Below, piece by piece: positions 45,529 to 54,342 of a stretch of DNA of 64,000 bases (its first letter is position 1; every line of letters begins with the position of its first letter). Source of the stretch: Janthinobacterium sp. J1-1 (lineage in GTDB: Bacteria > Pseudomonadota > Gammaproteobacteria > Burkholderiales > Burkholderiaceae_D); assembly GCF_030944405.1 (NCBI RefSeq), contig NZ_CP132339.1, positions 372,001 through 436,000 of the forward strand. The letters are read 5' to 3'. Both the position numbers and the translations under genes were made by a program. A model generated the notes under the pieces. It was not told where the DNA came from, ran no database searches, and saw nothing but the letters and a program-made list of their open reading frames with translations.

Positions 45529-45753
45529 ATGGCCCAGACTTCACCCGCACTTTCCGCCGACCTGCCCGCACCGGTGCCATCGCCTTGCGTCAGCCTGTGC
45601 AAGATGAACCGCGACAGCGGCTTGTGCGAAGGCTGTCTGCGCACGCTCGACGAGATCATCGCCTGGGGCAAGGCCGACGACGACTTCAAGCGCGCCGTCT
45701 GGGCCCAGCTTCCCGGGCGCGAGTCCTTGCTCGATTTCGAGCCCGATTACTGA
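45529..45753 (+). CDS. DUF1289 family protein
   Basis: 74 residues. The core PSPCVSLCKMNRDSGLCEGCLRTLDEI carries four cysteines and matches DUF1289, a small protein that probably binds a metal. The end GRESLLDFEPDY is acidic. It lies 7 bases before the MBL hydrolase gene, so the two are probably co-transcribed. Confidence 0.88.
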   Translation: MAQTSPALSADLPAPVPSPCVSLCKMNRDSGLCEGCLRTLDEIIAWGKADDDFKRAVWAQLPGRESLLDFEPDY

Positions 45754-45760
45754 GCACACC

Positions 45761-46666
45761 ATGACGCTGCTGCCCGACTCTGTGGAGGTGTTCGAGCGCG
45801 GCTGGCTGTCGTCGAACAATATCGTGCTGCACGGCCGCGACGAGGTGGCGTTGATCGACAGCGGCTATGTCACGCATGCGCCGCAAACGCTGGCGCTGCT
45901 GCGCCACAGCCTGCGGGGCCGGCCTCTGGACCGGCTGTTCAATACCCATCTGCATTCGGACCATTGCGGCGGCAACGCGCTGCTGCAGGCCGAATACGGC
46001 TGCCATACGGCGATTCCCGTCTCGGAAGCGGCCAAGGTGCGCGCCTGGGATGTCGATGCGCTCAGCTTCAGGGCCACCGGCCAGCAATGCCCGCGCTTCG
46101 GCTTCGACGCCACCACCGCGCCGGGCGACACCCTCATCCTGGCCGACCTGTCCTGGCAGGCGCTGGGCGCGCCGGGCCACGATCCCCATTCCTTGATCTT
46201 TTACTGCGCCGAAGAAGGCATTTTGGTGTCGGCCGACGCGCTGTGGGAGCACGGCTTTGGCGTGATCTTTCCGGAGCTGGAAGGCGAATCGGGCTTTGCC
46301 GAGGCGCGCGCCACGCTGGAGTTGATTGCCACGCTCGACGTGCGGGTGGTGATACCCGGCCACGGCAGGCCGTTCACGGATATCGACGGGGCCTTGGCGC
46401 GGGCCTTTTCGCGCCTCGATTATTTGTCGTCCGAGCCGGCGCGCAATGCGCAAAATGCGATCAAGGTGCTGTTGAAATTCCTGCTGCTGGAACGCCAGCG
46501 CATCGCCCTGGCCGACGTATGCGCGCTATTGCAGGCGATGCCGCTGTTCCGCGAGGCGAACCGCCGCTTCCTGCGCCAGGAAACCGCGGCGCTGGCCGAG
46601 TGGGCGGTGGCGCAACTGGTGAAGGCTGGCGCGGCGCGGGTGGATGGCGCTGATTTGACCAACTAG
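45761..46666 (+). CDS. MBL-fold metallo-hydrolase
   Basis: 301 residues. The metal motif THLHSDHCGGN (His63, His65, Asp67, His68) is intact, followed by APGHDPHSLIFY and IPGHGRPF with the later His ligands. A C-terminal helical domain (about 220-290) resembles the winged region of RNase-like or LACTB2-like relatives. The substrate is unknown. Confidence 0.88.
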   Translation: MTLLPDSVEVFERGWLSSNNIVLHGRDEVALIDSGYVTHAPQTLALLRHSLRGRPLDRLFNTHLHSDHCGGNALLQAEYGCHTAIPVSEAAKVRAWDVDALSFRATGQQCPRFGFDATTAPGDTLILADLSWQALGAPGHDPHSLIFYCAEEGILVSADALWEHGFGVIFPELEGESGFAEARATLELIATLDVRVVIPGHGRPFTDIDGALARAFSRLDYLSSEPARNAQNAIKVLLKFLLLERQRIALADVCALLQAMPLFREANRRFLRQETAALAEWAVAQLVKAGAARVDGADLTN

Positions 46667-46672
46667 GCGCCA

Positions 46673-47350
46673 TCAGCCCTTGGTCGGCACTTTTTCAGCC
46701 CAGGCACGTCCTTGTGCATCGAGCGCCTGGCGCCGCGCGGGCGCCACCAGCGGCAGCAGCTGCGCGCGCGTGGTGCGGTCGATGGTGCACGAGATGGCCG
46801 TGACGCGCTTGCCGAATGACCGTTTCAGCACGCAGTCAAACTCATACGCGCCAGCCGCGTCCTCATAGCCCTGTTCCAGCAATGCGGGCAGCGCGCTGGC
46901 ATAGCGCGCCACGGTCTGCGCCGAGATGCTCTTGTAGCCTGGATCGAAGGCGCCCGCCTGGTGGCTGTAGCGCACGGCGTCCTTCAGGCTCTTGAACGCT
47001 GCGGCATGCTTCTCGATATTGGCGATCCCGGGTGGCAGCGTGCTTTGCGTGTCGCCGGCGTTCTTGCCGCTGGCGGTCGTGTCGATCACGCTCCAGCCAC
47101 TGTCGCCGGTCAGTTTTTCTTCATGGCAGGCCAGCAGGTTGCTGGCGGCGGCGGCGCGGTTGCGGATCGCCTCGCGGTCGCCGCCGTCCGCTTCGCGGCC
47201 ATTGGTTTGCAGCCAGCTCTTGTAGGTGGCGGCGGCCTTGCCGCCGGTCAGGATGTCGCAATCGCCGAGATCGAGGTCGGCGGCATGTGTCAATGGTGCC
47301 AGCGCAGACAGCAGCAGGGTGCAGAGCAAGGTTTTGTACAAGGTGGTCAT
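46673..47350 (-). CDS. Secreted protein of unknown function
   Basis: 225 residues with a signal peptide (MTTLYKTLLCTLLLSALAPLTHA, cut near 23). The mature part has four to five Cys residues (LGDCDILTGG, NLLACHEEK, FDCVLKRSFG, SCTIDRTTR) that could form disulphides. I do not recognise a family. The start is ATG 47350; the open frame above it does not look exported. It is convergent with the MBL gene (6 bases). Confidence 0.7.
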   Translation of the reverse strand: MTTLYKTLLCTLLLSALAPLTHAADLDLGDCDILTGGKAAATYKSWLQTNGREADGGDREAIRNRAAAASNLLACHEEKLTGDSGWSVIDTTASGKNAGDTQSTLPPGIANIEKHAAAFKSLKDAVRYSHQAGAFDPGYKSISAQTVARYASALPALLEQGYEDAAGAYEFDCVLKRSFGKRVTAISCTIDRTTRAQLLPLVAPARRQALDAQGRAWAEKVPTKG

Positions 47351-47528
47351 GGAGAATCCCGAAAAAGAACCGAAAGCGGATGGCTGCAAATCATACCTCC
47401 ATGAAATACCAAAATGGCAATATGTTTCAATCGTGCGCATAGCCTGCGCGATGCTGGCAAGGGCGGACAGTGGAAGAGCGCCTCTAGTCTGGCGGTTAAA
47501 AACCAGCACGCTCGTACTTTTTTCGTCT

Positions 47529-47534
47529 TATAAT
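47529..47534 (+). promoter_or_regulatory. Candidate -10 box for the nitronate monooxygenase gene
   Basis: A perfect TATAAT 44 bases upstream of the ATG at 47578. The -35 region is poor. Confidence 0.4.
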
Positions 47535-47577
47535 CGACCGGTGCATCTCCGATCCATCCACTTTCAGCGAGTCCGCC

Positions 47578-48531
47578 ATGGCATTGCCTGTAGCGTTGCA
47601 AAACCTGTCCCTTCCCGTTATCGCGTCGCCGATGTTCATCGCCAGCGGCCCGGCCCTAGTCGCGGCGCAGTGCAAGGCCGGCATCGTCGGCTCGTTCCCG
47701 GCGCTGAACGCGCGCCCGGCCGAATTGCTCGACACCTGGCTGACCGACCTGCAAGCCGAACTGGCCGCCTTCCAGGCCGCCAACCCCGATAAAAAAGTGG
47801 GGCCGATCGCCGTCAACCAGATCGTGCACCAGTCGAACGACCGCCTCGCGCATGACGTGGAAGTGTGCGTCAAGCATAAAATCCCCATCATCATTTCCTC
47901 GCTGCGCGCGCCGCCGAAGGAAATGCTCGACGCCATCCACAGCTATGGCGGCATCGTGCTGCACGACGTGATTTCGATCCGCCATGCGAAAAAGGCGCTG
48001 GAAGCGGGCGTCGATGGCCTGATCTTGGTGGCGACCGGCGCCGGCGGCCATGCGGGCACCCTGTCACCGTTCGCGCTGGTCGGCGAAGTGCGCAAATTCT
48101 TCGACGGCCCGCTGGCGCTGTCCGGTGCTATCGCCACCGGCGACGCCGTGCTGGCCGCGCAGGCGATGGGCGCCGACTTCGCGTATATCGGTTCGCGCTG
48201 GCTGGCGACGAAAGAGTCGAACGTCAGCGACGGCTACCGCGACGCCATCGTCGATTCCGCCGCGGCCGACATCGTCTACACGAACCTGTTTACGGGCGTG
48301 CACGGCAACTACCTGAAAAAATCGATCGAGGCGGCCGGGCTGGACCCGGAAGCGCTGCCGGAAGCGGACAAGACCGCGATGAATTTCGGCTCGGGCAGCG
48401 CCAAGGCCTGGCGCGATATCTGGGGCGCAGGGCAGGGCGTGGGCCTGATGGATGATGTGCCAACGGTGGCCGAGATGGTAGAGCGCTTGACGGCCGAATA
48501 CGAGGCGGCGCGCGCAAGGTTGAAGTTGTAA
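47578..48531 (+). CDS. Nitronate monooxygenase-like FMN oxidoreductase
   Basis: 317 residues, TIM-barrel FMN enzyme of the 2-nitropropane dioxygenase family. Conserved parts: PVIASPMFIASGPALVAAQCKAGIVGSFPALNAR, LRAPPKEMLDAIHSYGGIVLHDV, LILVATGAGGHAGTLSPFALV (the GAGGHxG FMN phosphate-binding loop) and LSGAIATGDAVLAAQAMGADFAYIGSRWLAT. It detoxifies nitronates such as propionate-3-nitronate in known members; the natural substrate here is unproven. Confidence 0.92.
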   Translation: MALPVALQNLSLPVIASPMFIASGPALVAAQCKAGIVGSFPALNARPAELLDTWLTDLQAELAAFQAANPDKKVGPIAVNQIVHQSNDRLAHDVEVCVKHKIPIIISSLRAPPKEMLDAIHSYGGIVLHDVISIRHAKKALEAGVDGLILVATGAGGHAGTLSPFALVGEVRKFFDGPLALSGAIATGDAVLAAQAMGADFAYIGSRWLATKESNVSDGYRDAIVDSAAADIVYTNLFTGVHGNYLKKSIEAAGLDPEALPEADKTAMNFGSGSAKAWRDIWGAGQGVGLMDDVPTVAEMVERLTAEYEAARARLKL

Positions 48532-48611
48532 AAACCTGATGCCGTCAAATTAAGCTGGTCCACGCATTAAAAGCACAAGGCGTAACAACGGCGGGCAGAA
48601 ACGCGGGCCTG

Positions 48612-48700
48612 AGAAAATGCCGATGGCGGCGTTGCAACTCCTTGCCGTACATGCGTACTGTCTGCGTCGCTGCGCCTTGCCCTCGACATTTTTCAGACCC
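48612..48700. repeat. Dispersed intergenic repeat, family B copy 2
   Basis: The core GCCGTACATGCGTACTGTCT (48644-48663) is identical to the reverse complement of copy 1 at 37692-37711. Flanks GAAAATGCCGATGGCGGCGTTGC and CGCCTTGCC..CGACATTTTTC are partly conserved. Confidence 0.7.
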
Positions 48701-48794
48701 GCTTGGCCCGGGGACCCTGTGCGGGCGACCGGGATTTCAAGACTTTTTGCTGGTGTGCTTGTGGAGCAGGAATGCTCACTTGACGGTTCAGTTC

Positions 48795-48829
48795 GTAGGT
48801 CGGATTAGCGCCTTGCGCGTAATCCGACA
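48795..48829. repeat. REP-like palindromic repeat (family A)
   Basis: A single clean unit GTAGGTCGGATTAGCG...CGTAATCCGACA ending 8 bases before the hpt stop codon. Confidence 0.88.
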
Positions 48830-48837
48830 ACACCCAA

Positions 48838-49431
48838 TCACTCCTGCTTCAGATCCTCGGGCTTGATCGCCCACAGCCCCGGCAGGTTGCGCCAGTAGCC
48901 GTACGCATCCATGCCGAAGCCGACCACGAAGCGGTTCGGGATCACCAGGCCGACGATATCGGCCTGCACCGGTTTTTTCTTGCCGATGGCTTTATCGGCA
49001 AACACGGCCAGGATGACTTCGGCGGCGCCCATGTCGAGCAGGCGCTGCTTGACGTGGGCCAGCGTTTCGCCTTCGTCGAGGATATCGTCGAGCACGATCA
49101 CGGTGCGGCCCGCCACGTTCGAGCGCGGGATGACTTTCCACACCACTTCGCCACCCTTGTCGTCGTCGCCGTAGCGGCTCACATGAATGTAGTCGAACTC
49201 CAGCGGAAAGCTCAGCTGTGGCAGCAGGTTGCCGGTAAATACGACCGCGCCGCCCATCACGCCCAGCACCAGCGGGAAGTCCTTGGTGCCCTCGGCGTTG
49301 TAGCGCGCGTTGAGCACCTCGGCCATGCGCGTGATCGACGCCTGCACGGCGTCCTGGTCGAACAGCAGCTCCGCGTTCTTGAGCAGATCGCGGGCACGGT
49401 TGTGATGAAATTCTTGCATGGACTCTTGCAT
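48838..49431 (-). CDS. hpt: Hypoxanthine/guanine phosphoribosyltransferase
   Basis: 197 residues. It salvages hypoxanthine or guanine with PRPP. The PRPP loop VIVLDDILDEGETL is intact, as are VMGGAVVFTGNLL, FDYIHVSRYGD and the C-terminal NRFVVGFGMDAYGYWRNLPGLWAI. The start may be ATG 49431 or ATG 49419; both lie close together. Confidence 0.92.
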   Translation of the reverse strand: MQESMQEFHHNRARDLLKNAELLFDQDAVQASITRMAEVLNARYNAEGTKDFPLVLGVMGGAVVFTGNLLPQLSFPLEFDYIHVSRYGDDDKGGEVVWKVIPRSNVAGRTVIVLDDILDEGETLAHVKQRLLDMGAAEVILAVFADKAIGKKKPVQADIVGLVIPNRFVVGFGMDAYGYWRNLPGLWAIKPEDLKQE

Positions 49432-49498
49432 GGCGAGGAACAGGGCTGATGGTTAATGCCGATATTATCCCGCAATTTGGCCCATGCGTGCTATGGCG

Positions 49499-50755
49499 CT
49501 ATGTGTAGTCGCGCACGTCGTCGATGATTTTCCCGTCCAGCGGCAAACTGCCCCGGGCCACCAGCCGCACCTCGCCGCGCAGCTTGGTCAGTTCGCGGAT
49601 CGAGGCGATGATCGCCTCCACCCCCGCGCCATCGTCCAGCTGATCCACTTCGCAATGCAGGGTCATCTCGTCGTTGGCCATGCGGCCCGACACCACCAGC
49701 CGCGCCTTGATGATCTGCGGATGGCGGCGCGCTATTTCATGCACCTGCGACGGATGGACGAACATGGCGCGCACTTTGGTGGTCTGGTCGGCGCGGCCCA
49801 TCCAGCCCCTGATGCGGGTATTGGTGCGCCCGCACGGCGAGGCGGGCGCGTCGACCAGCACGGCCGACAGGTCGCCGGTGGCAAAGCGGATCAGCGGATA
49901 GTCGGCATTGAACACGGTGACCACCACTTCGCCCACTTCGCCAGGCACCACTGGCGTGCCGCTGCCCGGATGGACGATTTCCAGCAGCACGTTTTCATCG
50001 ACCACCATGCCGGGATTGAGCTTGCCGTTGCTGGCCGTTTCATAGGCGATGCTGCCGATATCGGCCGAGGCATAGGTCTGGAACACATGCGGCACGCCGT
50101 TGGCGGCGAACCAGTTGCGCAGGGATTCGGGCAGCGCTTCGGCGCCCATCACGGCCTGTCTGACGCTGCTGATATCGGCGCCCATTTCGCGCGCCTTTTC
50201 GATGATCAGTTTCAAAAATGACGGCGTGCCGATATAGGTGTCGGGTTTGAGGTCCACCATCGCCTGCACCTGCATTTCCGTCTGGCCGATGCCGGCCGGG
50301 ATCACGGTGCAGCCGATGCGCGCGGCCCCGCCTTCGACCATGAAGGCGGCCGGCGTGAAATGATACGAAAAGCAGTTCTGCAGCAGGCCGCCGGCGCGCA
50401 CGCCGGCCGCATACATGGGCCGCGCAAAGCGCCACCAGTCGGCGCCGCGCCCTTCGGGATCGAAGATGGGGCCGGGCGAGACGAACACGCGCGCCAGGGC
50501 GTTTTTCGGCGTCGTATTGAGTCCGCCGAACGGCAGTTCTTGCTGCTGCAATTGCTTGAGGTCGGACTTGCGCGTGACGGGCAGCCGCGCCAGCGCCTCG
50601 CGGCTGCTGATGTCGCTGGCGTTGACGCCGGCCAGGATGCGCGCCCAGCCGGGGGCCGCTTGCGCGCGCGCGATCAGCTGCGGCAGGCCGGCCATCAATT
50701 CGCTTTCGCGCGCCTCGAAGGTGCGCGTTTCCAGGCTGTCGAGCGTATCGGTCAT
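49499..50755 (-). CDS. Phenylacetate-CoA ligase-like AMP-binding enzyme (PaaK type)
   Basis: 418 residues, adenylate-forming enzyme of the PaaK group. Recognisable parts: LPVTRKSDL, VSPGPIFDPEG, QNCFSYHFTPAAFMVEGGAARIGCTVIPAG, YIGTPSFLKLI, MGAEALP, QTYASADIGSIAYE, PLIRFATGDLS and RIRGWMGRADQTTKVRAMFVHP. The P-loop SSGTTG of typical ligases is replaced by a divergent region, as often in this subgroup. It is the last gene of the Liv-type operon, so it probably activates an imported acid. Confidence 0.87.
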   Translation of the reverse strand: MTDTLDSLETRTFEARESELMAGLPQLIARAQAAPGWARILAGVNASDISSREALARLPVTRKSDLKQLQQQELPFGGLNTTPKNALARVFVSPGPIFDPEGRGADWWRFARPMYAAGVRAGGLLQNCFSYHFTPAAFMVEGGAARIGCTVIPAGIGQTEMQVQAMVDLKPDTYIGTPSFLKLIIEKAREMGADISSVRQAVMGAEALPESLRNWFAANGVPHVFQTYASADIGSIAYETASNGKLNPGMVVDENVLLEIVHPGSGTPVVPGEVGEVVVTVFNADYPLIRFATGDLSAVLVDAPASPCGRTNTRIRGWMGRADQTTKVRAMFVHPSQVHEIARRHPQIIKARLVVSGRMANDEMTLHCEVDQLDDGAGVEAIIASIRELTKLRGEVRLVARGSLPLDGKIIDDVRDYT

Positions 50756-50842
50756 GTCGGTACTTCTCCAATGTCAGTGCGTGTCGGTCCGCACGCCGGC
50801 GATCCGTGATGGCCGGGCGCGTTGCAGGTGAGGGTTTTTTGT

Positions 50843-51688
50843 TCAGGCCAGCCAGCGTTTCCTGCGGCGGTAGAACTTCATGTCGCGAAAGCTCTTGCGC
50901 CCGGCGCTGGACACGCCCAGGTAGAATTCCTTGACGTCTTCATTGCTGGCCAGGTCCTGGGCATGGCCTTCCATCACCACGCGGCCGTTTTCCAGGATGT
51001 AGCCGAAGTCCGCATAGCGCAGCGCCACGTTGGTGTTCTGCTCGGCCAGCAAAAACGACACGTTTTCCTTGTGGTTCAGGTCCTTGACGATGCCGAAGAT
51101 CTCTTCGACGATCTGCGGCGCGATGCCCATCGACGGCTCATCCAGTAAAATCATCGACGGCTTGGCCATCAGCGCGCGGCCGATCGCGCACATCTGCTGC
51201 TCGCCGCCCGAGGTGTAGCCGGCCTGGCTGCCGCGCCGCGTTTTCAGGCGTGGAAAATAGTGGTACACCTTGTCCAGCGCATCCTTGAGCTCCGCGCGCG
51301 AAATGCTGCGCGTGTAGGCGCCCGTCAGCAGGTTTTCCTCGATGGTCAAATGGCCGAAACAGTGGCGTCCTTCCATCACCTGCGACAGGCCCCGTTTCAC
51401 CAGTTCATTCGGCGTCAGCTGGTCGACCCGCTCGCCCTTGAACTGCACTTCGCCCTTGGTGACGTCGCCGCGTTCGCCGCGCAACAAGGTCGAGATGGTT
51501 TTCAGGGTAGTCGACTTGCCGGCGCCATTCGCGCCCAGCAGGGCGACGATCTTGCCCTGCGGGACCTGCAGCGACACGCCCTTCAGGACCAGGATCACAT
51601 GGTCGTAGATGACTTCGATATTGTTGACCGACAGGTAGGGCGGCGGAATGTCCGCCTTGACCGGGGCTTGCGTGGCAGTGGGTGTCAT
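50843..51688 (-). CDS. Liv-type ABC transporter ATPase (LivF family)
   Basis: 281 residues from ATG 51688. An ATG 30 bases upstream (51718) sits at the edge of a repeat and is less likely. Walker A GANGAGKST, signature SGGEQQM, Walker B ILLDEPSMGI, H-loop region LAEQNT. LivF proteins power uptake of branched-chain amino acids or other organic acids. It lies downstream of the binding-protein gene in the same operon, separated by a repeat pair. Confidence 0.9.
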   Translation of the reverse strand: MTPTATQAPVKADIPPPYLSVNNIEVIYDHVILVLKGVSLQVPQGKIVALLGANGAGKSTTLKTISTLLRGERGDVTKGEVQFKGERVDQLTPNELVKRGLSQVMEGRHCFGHLTIEENLLTGAYTRSISRAELKDALDKVYHYFPRLKTRRGSQAGYTSGGEQQMCAIGRALMAKPSMILLDEPSMGIAPQIVEEIFGIVKDLNHKENVSFLLAEQNTNVALRYADFGYILENGRVVMEGHAQDLASNEDVKEFYLGVSSAGRKSFRDMKFYRRRKRWLA

Positions 51689-51717
51689 GGCTGCTTCGTT
51701 TTCATAGGGTGTTGGCA

Positions 51718-51798
51718 TGTCGGATTACGGCCTGCGGCCTAATCCGACCTACGATGTATCCAGGTAGGTCGGATTAGCGCGCAGCGCGTAATCCGACA
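51718..51798. repeat. REP-like palindromic repeat, paired copies (family A)
   Basis: Two units in opposite orientation: TGTCGGATTACGGCC...CTAATCCGACCTAC (51718-51752) and GTAGGTCGGATTAGCG...CGTAATCCGACA (51764-51798). They lie inside the operon between the binding protein and the LivF gene. Confidence 0.88.
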
Positions 51799-51814
51799 CC
51801 ACCGCGACACCTGC

Positions 51815-53134
51815 TTACTTCATGCAAGCCGGCGTGATCTTCTTCTCGTCCGCGTATTTGCCGGACGATTCCTCGACCAGTTTGCGCACCAGGGCCTTGT
51901 CGCCGACGATCCACTTCGGCGTGATGGCGGTCCATTTCTTGCCGTCCCACTGCTGTACCTTGACGGCGCCCGACCCTTCATGGTCGTCGCAGCTGGTCTT
52001 CACGGTGGGGAACATGCCCAGCGCGCCGACGGCTTTCTGGCGCGCGTCGTCGACGTTCAGGTTTTCCAGGCCCCAGCGCAGCTGCTCGCCGGTGACCGGC
52101 TTGCCCTTGCCGAACTTGTCCTGCGCCGTGCGGATCGCTTCGACCCACAGGATGGCGGCCGTCACGCCGCGCATGTGATACACGGAACCGATGCGCGACT
52201 GGTCGGCCAGGTTGCCCTTGCCGGACGCGTAGAGTTTTTTACGGATATCGTCGAGCACGGGGTAGTTGCCAGGCGTGTTGAAGCTCATGGCGCTATAGCC
52301 CTTGGCCGCGTCACCCGACGGGATCGTGTCTTCCTCGGAACCGGCCCACCACACGCCGAGCATTTTCTCGCGCGGGAAGCCGTTGCGCTGCGCCGTCTTG
52401 ATGGCCACCGAATTCATCACGCCCCAGCCCCACAAGATCACGTGATCGGGCTTGGCCTGGCGGATCTGCAGCCATTGCGACTGCTGTTCGCTGCCTGGCG
52501 GCGCGACCGGAATCTTGATCAGTTCGAAGCCGTACTGTTTCGACAGCGCGTCGAGCACCGGCATCGGCTCCTTGCCGAAAGCCGAGTCGTGGTACAGGTG
52601 GACGATTTTCTTGCCTTTCAGCTTGTCCATGCCGCCTTCCTTGTCGCCCAGGTATTTGATCATGGCGGCGGCCTGGCTCCAGTAGCTGGAGATGAGCGGA
52701 TACACATACGGGAAGACCTTGCCGTTGGCCGCATCCGAGCGCCCGTAGCCGATCATGGTCATCGGGATCTTGTCCTGCGCCACGCGGTCGAGGATGCCGT
52801 AGGCGACGCCGGTCGACAGGGTTTCGACCAGGGTGGCGCCGCCCTGCTTGGTTTTCAGGCGCTCATAGCATTCCACGCCGCGCGAGGGGTTGTATTCGGT
52901 TTCGCATTCTTCCCAGCTGATCTTGACGCCGTTGACGCCGCCGGCCTGGTTGACCAGGTTGAAGTAATCGATGATGCCGCCGTAAAAGCCCGAGCCGCCG
53001 GCCGCATACGGCCCCACGCGGTAGGACGGCAGGGCGATGTACTGCTCCTGCACTTGCGCTTGCGCGGTGCCGGCAATGGTCAATGCGGCGGTGGCAAAGG
53101 CGGTGGCCAGCATGAGCGATTTGATGTGTTTCAT
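51815..53134 (-). CDS. Liv-type periplasmic substrate-binding protein
   Basis: 439 residues with a signal peptide (MKHIKSLMLATAFATAALTI, cut near TAQAQ). The type I periplasmic-binding fold of the LivK/amide family is shown by GGIIDYFNLVNQAGGVNGVKI, NPSRGVECYERLKTK, WSQAAAMIKYLGDKEGGMDKLKGKKIVHLYHDSAFGKEP and PDHVILWGWGVMN. It is longer than LivK (~345), typical of those for aromatic or fatty acids and amides. GAGGAGACACA precedes the ATG. Confidence 0.92.
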   Translation of the reverse strand: MKHIKSLMLATAFATAALTIAGTAQAQVQEQYIALPSYRVGPYAAGGSGFYGGIIDYFNLVNQAGGVNGVKISWEECETEYNPSRGVECYERLKTKQGGATLVETLSTGVAYGILDRVAQDKIPMTMIGYGRSDAANGKVFPYVYPLISSYWSQAAAMIKYLGDKEGGMDKLKGKKIVHLYHDSAFGKEPMPVLDALSKQYGFELIKIPVAPPGSEQQSQWLQIRQAKPDHVILWGWGVMNSVAIKTAQRNGFPREKMLGVWWAGSEEDTIPSGDAAKGYSAMSFNTPGNYPVLDDIRKKLYASGKGNLADQSRIGSVYHMRGVTAAILWVEAIRTAQDKFGKGKPVTGEQLRWGLENLNVDDARQKAVGALGMFPTVKTSCDDHEGSGAVKVQQWDGKKWTAITPKWIVGDKALVRKLVEESSGKYADEKKITPACMK

Positions 53135-53189
53135 TGTGTCTCCTCTTGTTTTATTGGTTTTCAATTCAAGCGACATCGACTGCAAAAAG

Positions 53190-54248
53190 TTAGTGCGGGA
53201 ACGGCCATAAGCGAAGCTTTTCTTTCGCGATCTGCCACAGCCTGGCCAGGCCGTGCGGCTCGACGATCAGGAAGAAGATGATCAGCGCGCCGAACACCAT
53301 CAGTTCCAGGTTCGAGGCCACGCTGGTGGGCAGCGCCAGGCCGTGCGCGACGATGTTCAGGAACACCGGCAGCAGCACGATAAAGGCGGCGCCGAGGAAG
53401 GAACCGAGGATCGAGCCCACGCCGCCGATAATGATCATAAACAGGATGCGGAACGACAGGTCCAGGTTGTACGCTTCCGGCTCCACCGTGCCCAGGTAGG
53501 CATAGGCATACAGGGCGCCGGCCACGCCGCAGTAGAACGAGCTGACGGCGAACGCCAGCAGCTTGGTGCGCATCAACCGGAAACCGATCACTTCGGCCGC
53601 CATGTCCATGTCGCGCACCGCCATCCACGAGCGGCCCACGTTCGAGCGGATCATGTTCTTGGCCAGCAGCGCCATGCCCGCCACGATGGCCAGCACCAGC
53701 AGGTATTTGCTTTGCGGCGTGTCGAACTGGTAGCCGAGGATCTGCATGCCCTGCACCGTCACCACGCCCGAGGAGCTGTAGTTGGTCAGGTACGGGATCT
53801 TGGTCAGGCACCAGACGACAAAGAACTGTGTCGCCAGGGTGGAGGCGGCCAGGTAGAAGCCGCGGATGCGCAGGGACGGCAGGCCGAAGGCGATGCCGAC
53901 CATGGCCGCGCACAGGCCGCCCAGGATGAACGACACCAGCAGCGGCAGGCCGGGCAGGCGCGCCATGAAGTTATACGAGGCAAACGCGCCGACGGCCATG
54001 AAGGCGGCCGTGCCCAGCGACAACTGGCCGGCGTAGCCCGTCAAAATGTTCAGGCCCAGCGCGGCCAGGGCGAAGATCAGGAACGGAATCATGATCGCCG
54101 ACAGGATGTAGGGCGAGGCGAAATACGGCAGCAGGAAGACGGCGGCGATCAGGGTCGCCGTCAATGCCAGGCGGTCCTGGCGGATCGGGAAGATCTGGTT
54201 ATCGTCCTGGTAGCTGGTCTTGAATTGTCCGGCTTCACGGTAGATCAT
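53190..54248 (-). CDS. Liv-type ABC transporter permease (LivM family)
   Basis: 352 residues with about nine membrane segments. LivM marks: NILTGYAGQLSLGTAAFMAVGA, GLPSLRIRGFYLAASTLATQF, NVGRSWMAVRDMDMAAEVIGF and IIGGVGSILGSFLGA. It pairs with the LivH-type permease upstream; a repeat (54280) separates the two. Confidence 0.92.
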   Translation of the reverse strand: MIYREAGQFKTSYQDDNQIFPIRQDRLALTATLIAAVFLLPYFASPYILSAIMIPFLIFALAALGLNILTGYAGQLSLGTAAFMAVGAFASYNFMARLPGLPLLVSFILGGLCAAMVGIAFGLPSLRIRGFYLAASTLATQFFVVWCLTKIPYLTNYSSSGVVTVQGMQILGYQFDTPQSKYLLVLAIVAGMALLAKNMIRSNVGRSWMAVRDMDMAAEVIGFRLMRTKLLAFAVSSFYCGVAGALYAYAYLGTVEPEAYNLDLSFRILFMIIIGGVGSILGSFLGAAFIVLLPVFLNIVAHGLALPTSVASNLELMVFGALIIFFLIVEPHGLARLWQIAKEKLRLWPFPH

Positions 54249-54279
54249 GGGGTGTGTCCTTTGCGGCAGTGGGGGTGTT

Positions 54280-54327
54280 TGTCGGATTACGCCTTCGGCC
54301 TCGGCGGCCCCGCATAATCCGACCTAC
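54280..54327. repeat. REP-like palindromic repeat with insertion (family A)
   Basis: TGTCGGATTACGCC ... GCATAATCCGACCTAC, with about 12 extra bases in the loop compared with other copies. It lies between the two permease genes of the operon. Confidence 0.82.
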
Positions 54328-54342
54328 GTGTTTTTGCGTGCG

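Larger units (their letters stand above)
48532..48837. other. 306-base intergenic stretch with two repeats
   Basis: No gene is supported. It holds a family B repeat (about 48612-48700), a GC-rich stretch (GGCCCGGGGACCCTGTGCGGGC, described only by its ends at about 48705-48726), and a family A palindrome (48795-48829) just before the hpt stop. Confidence 0.6.
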
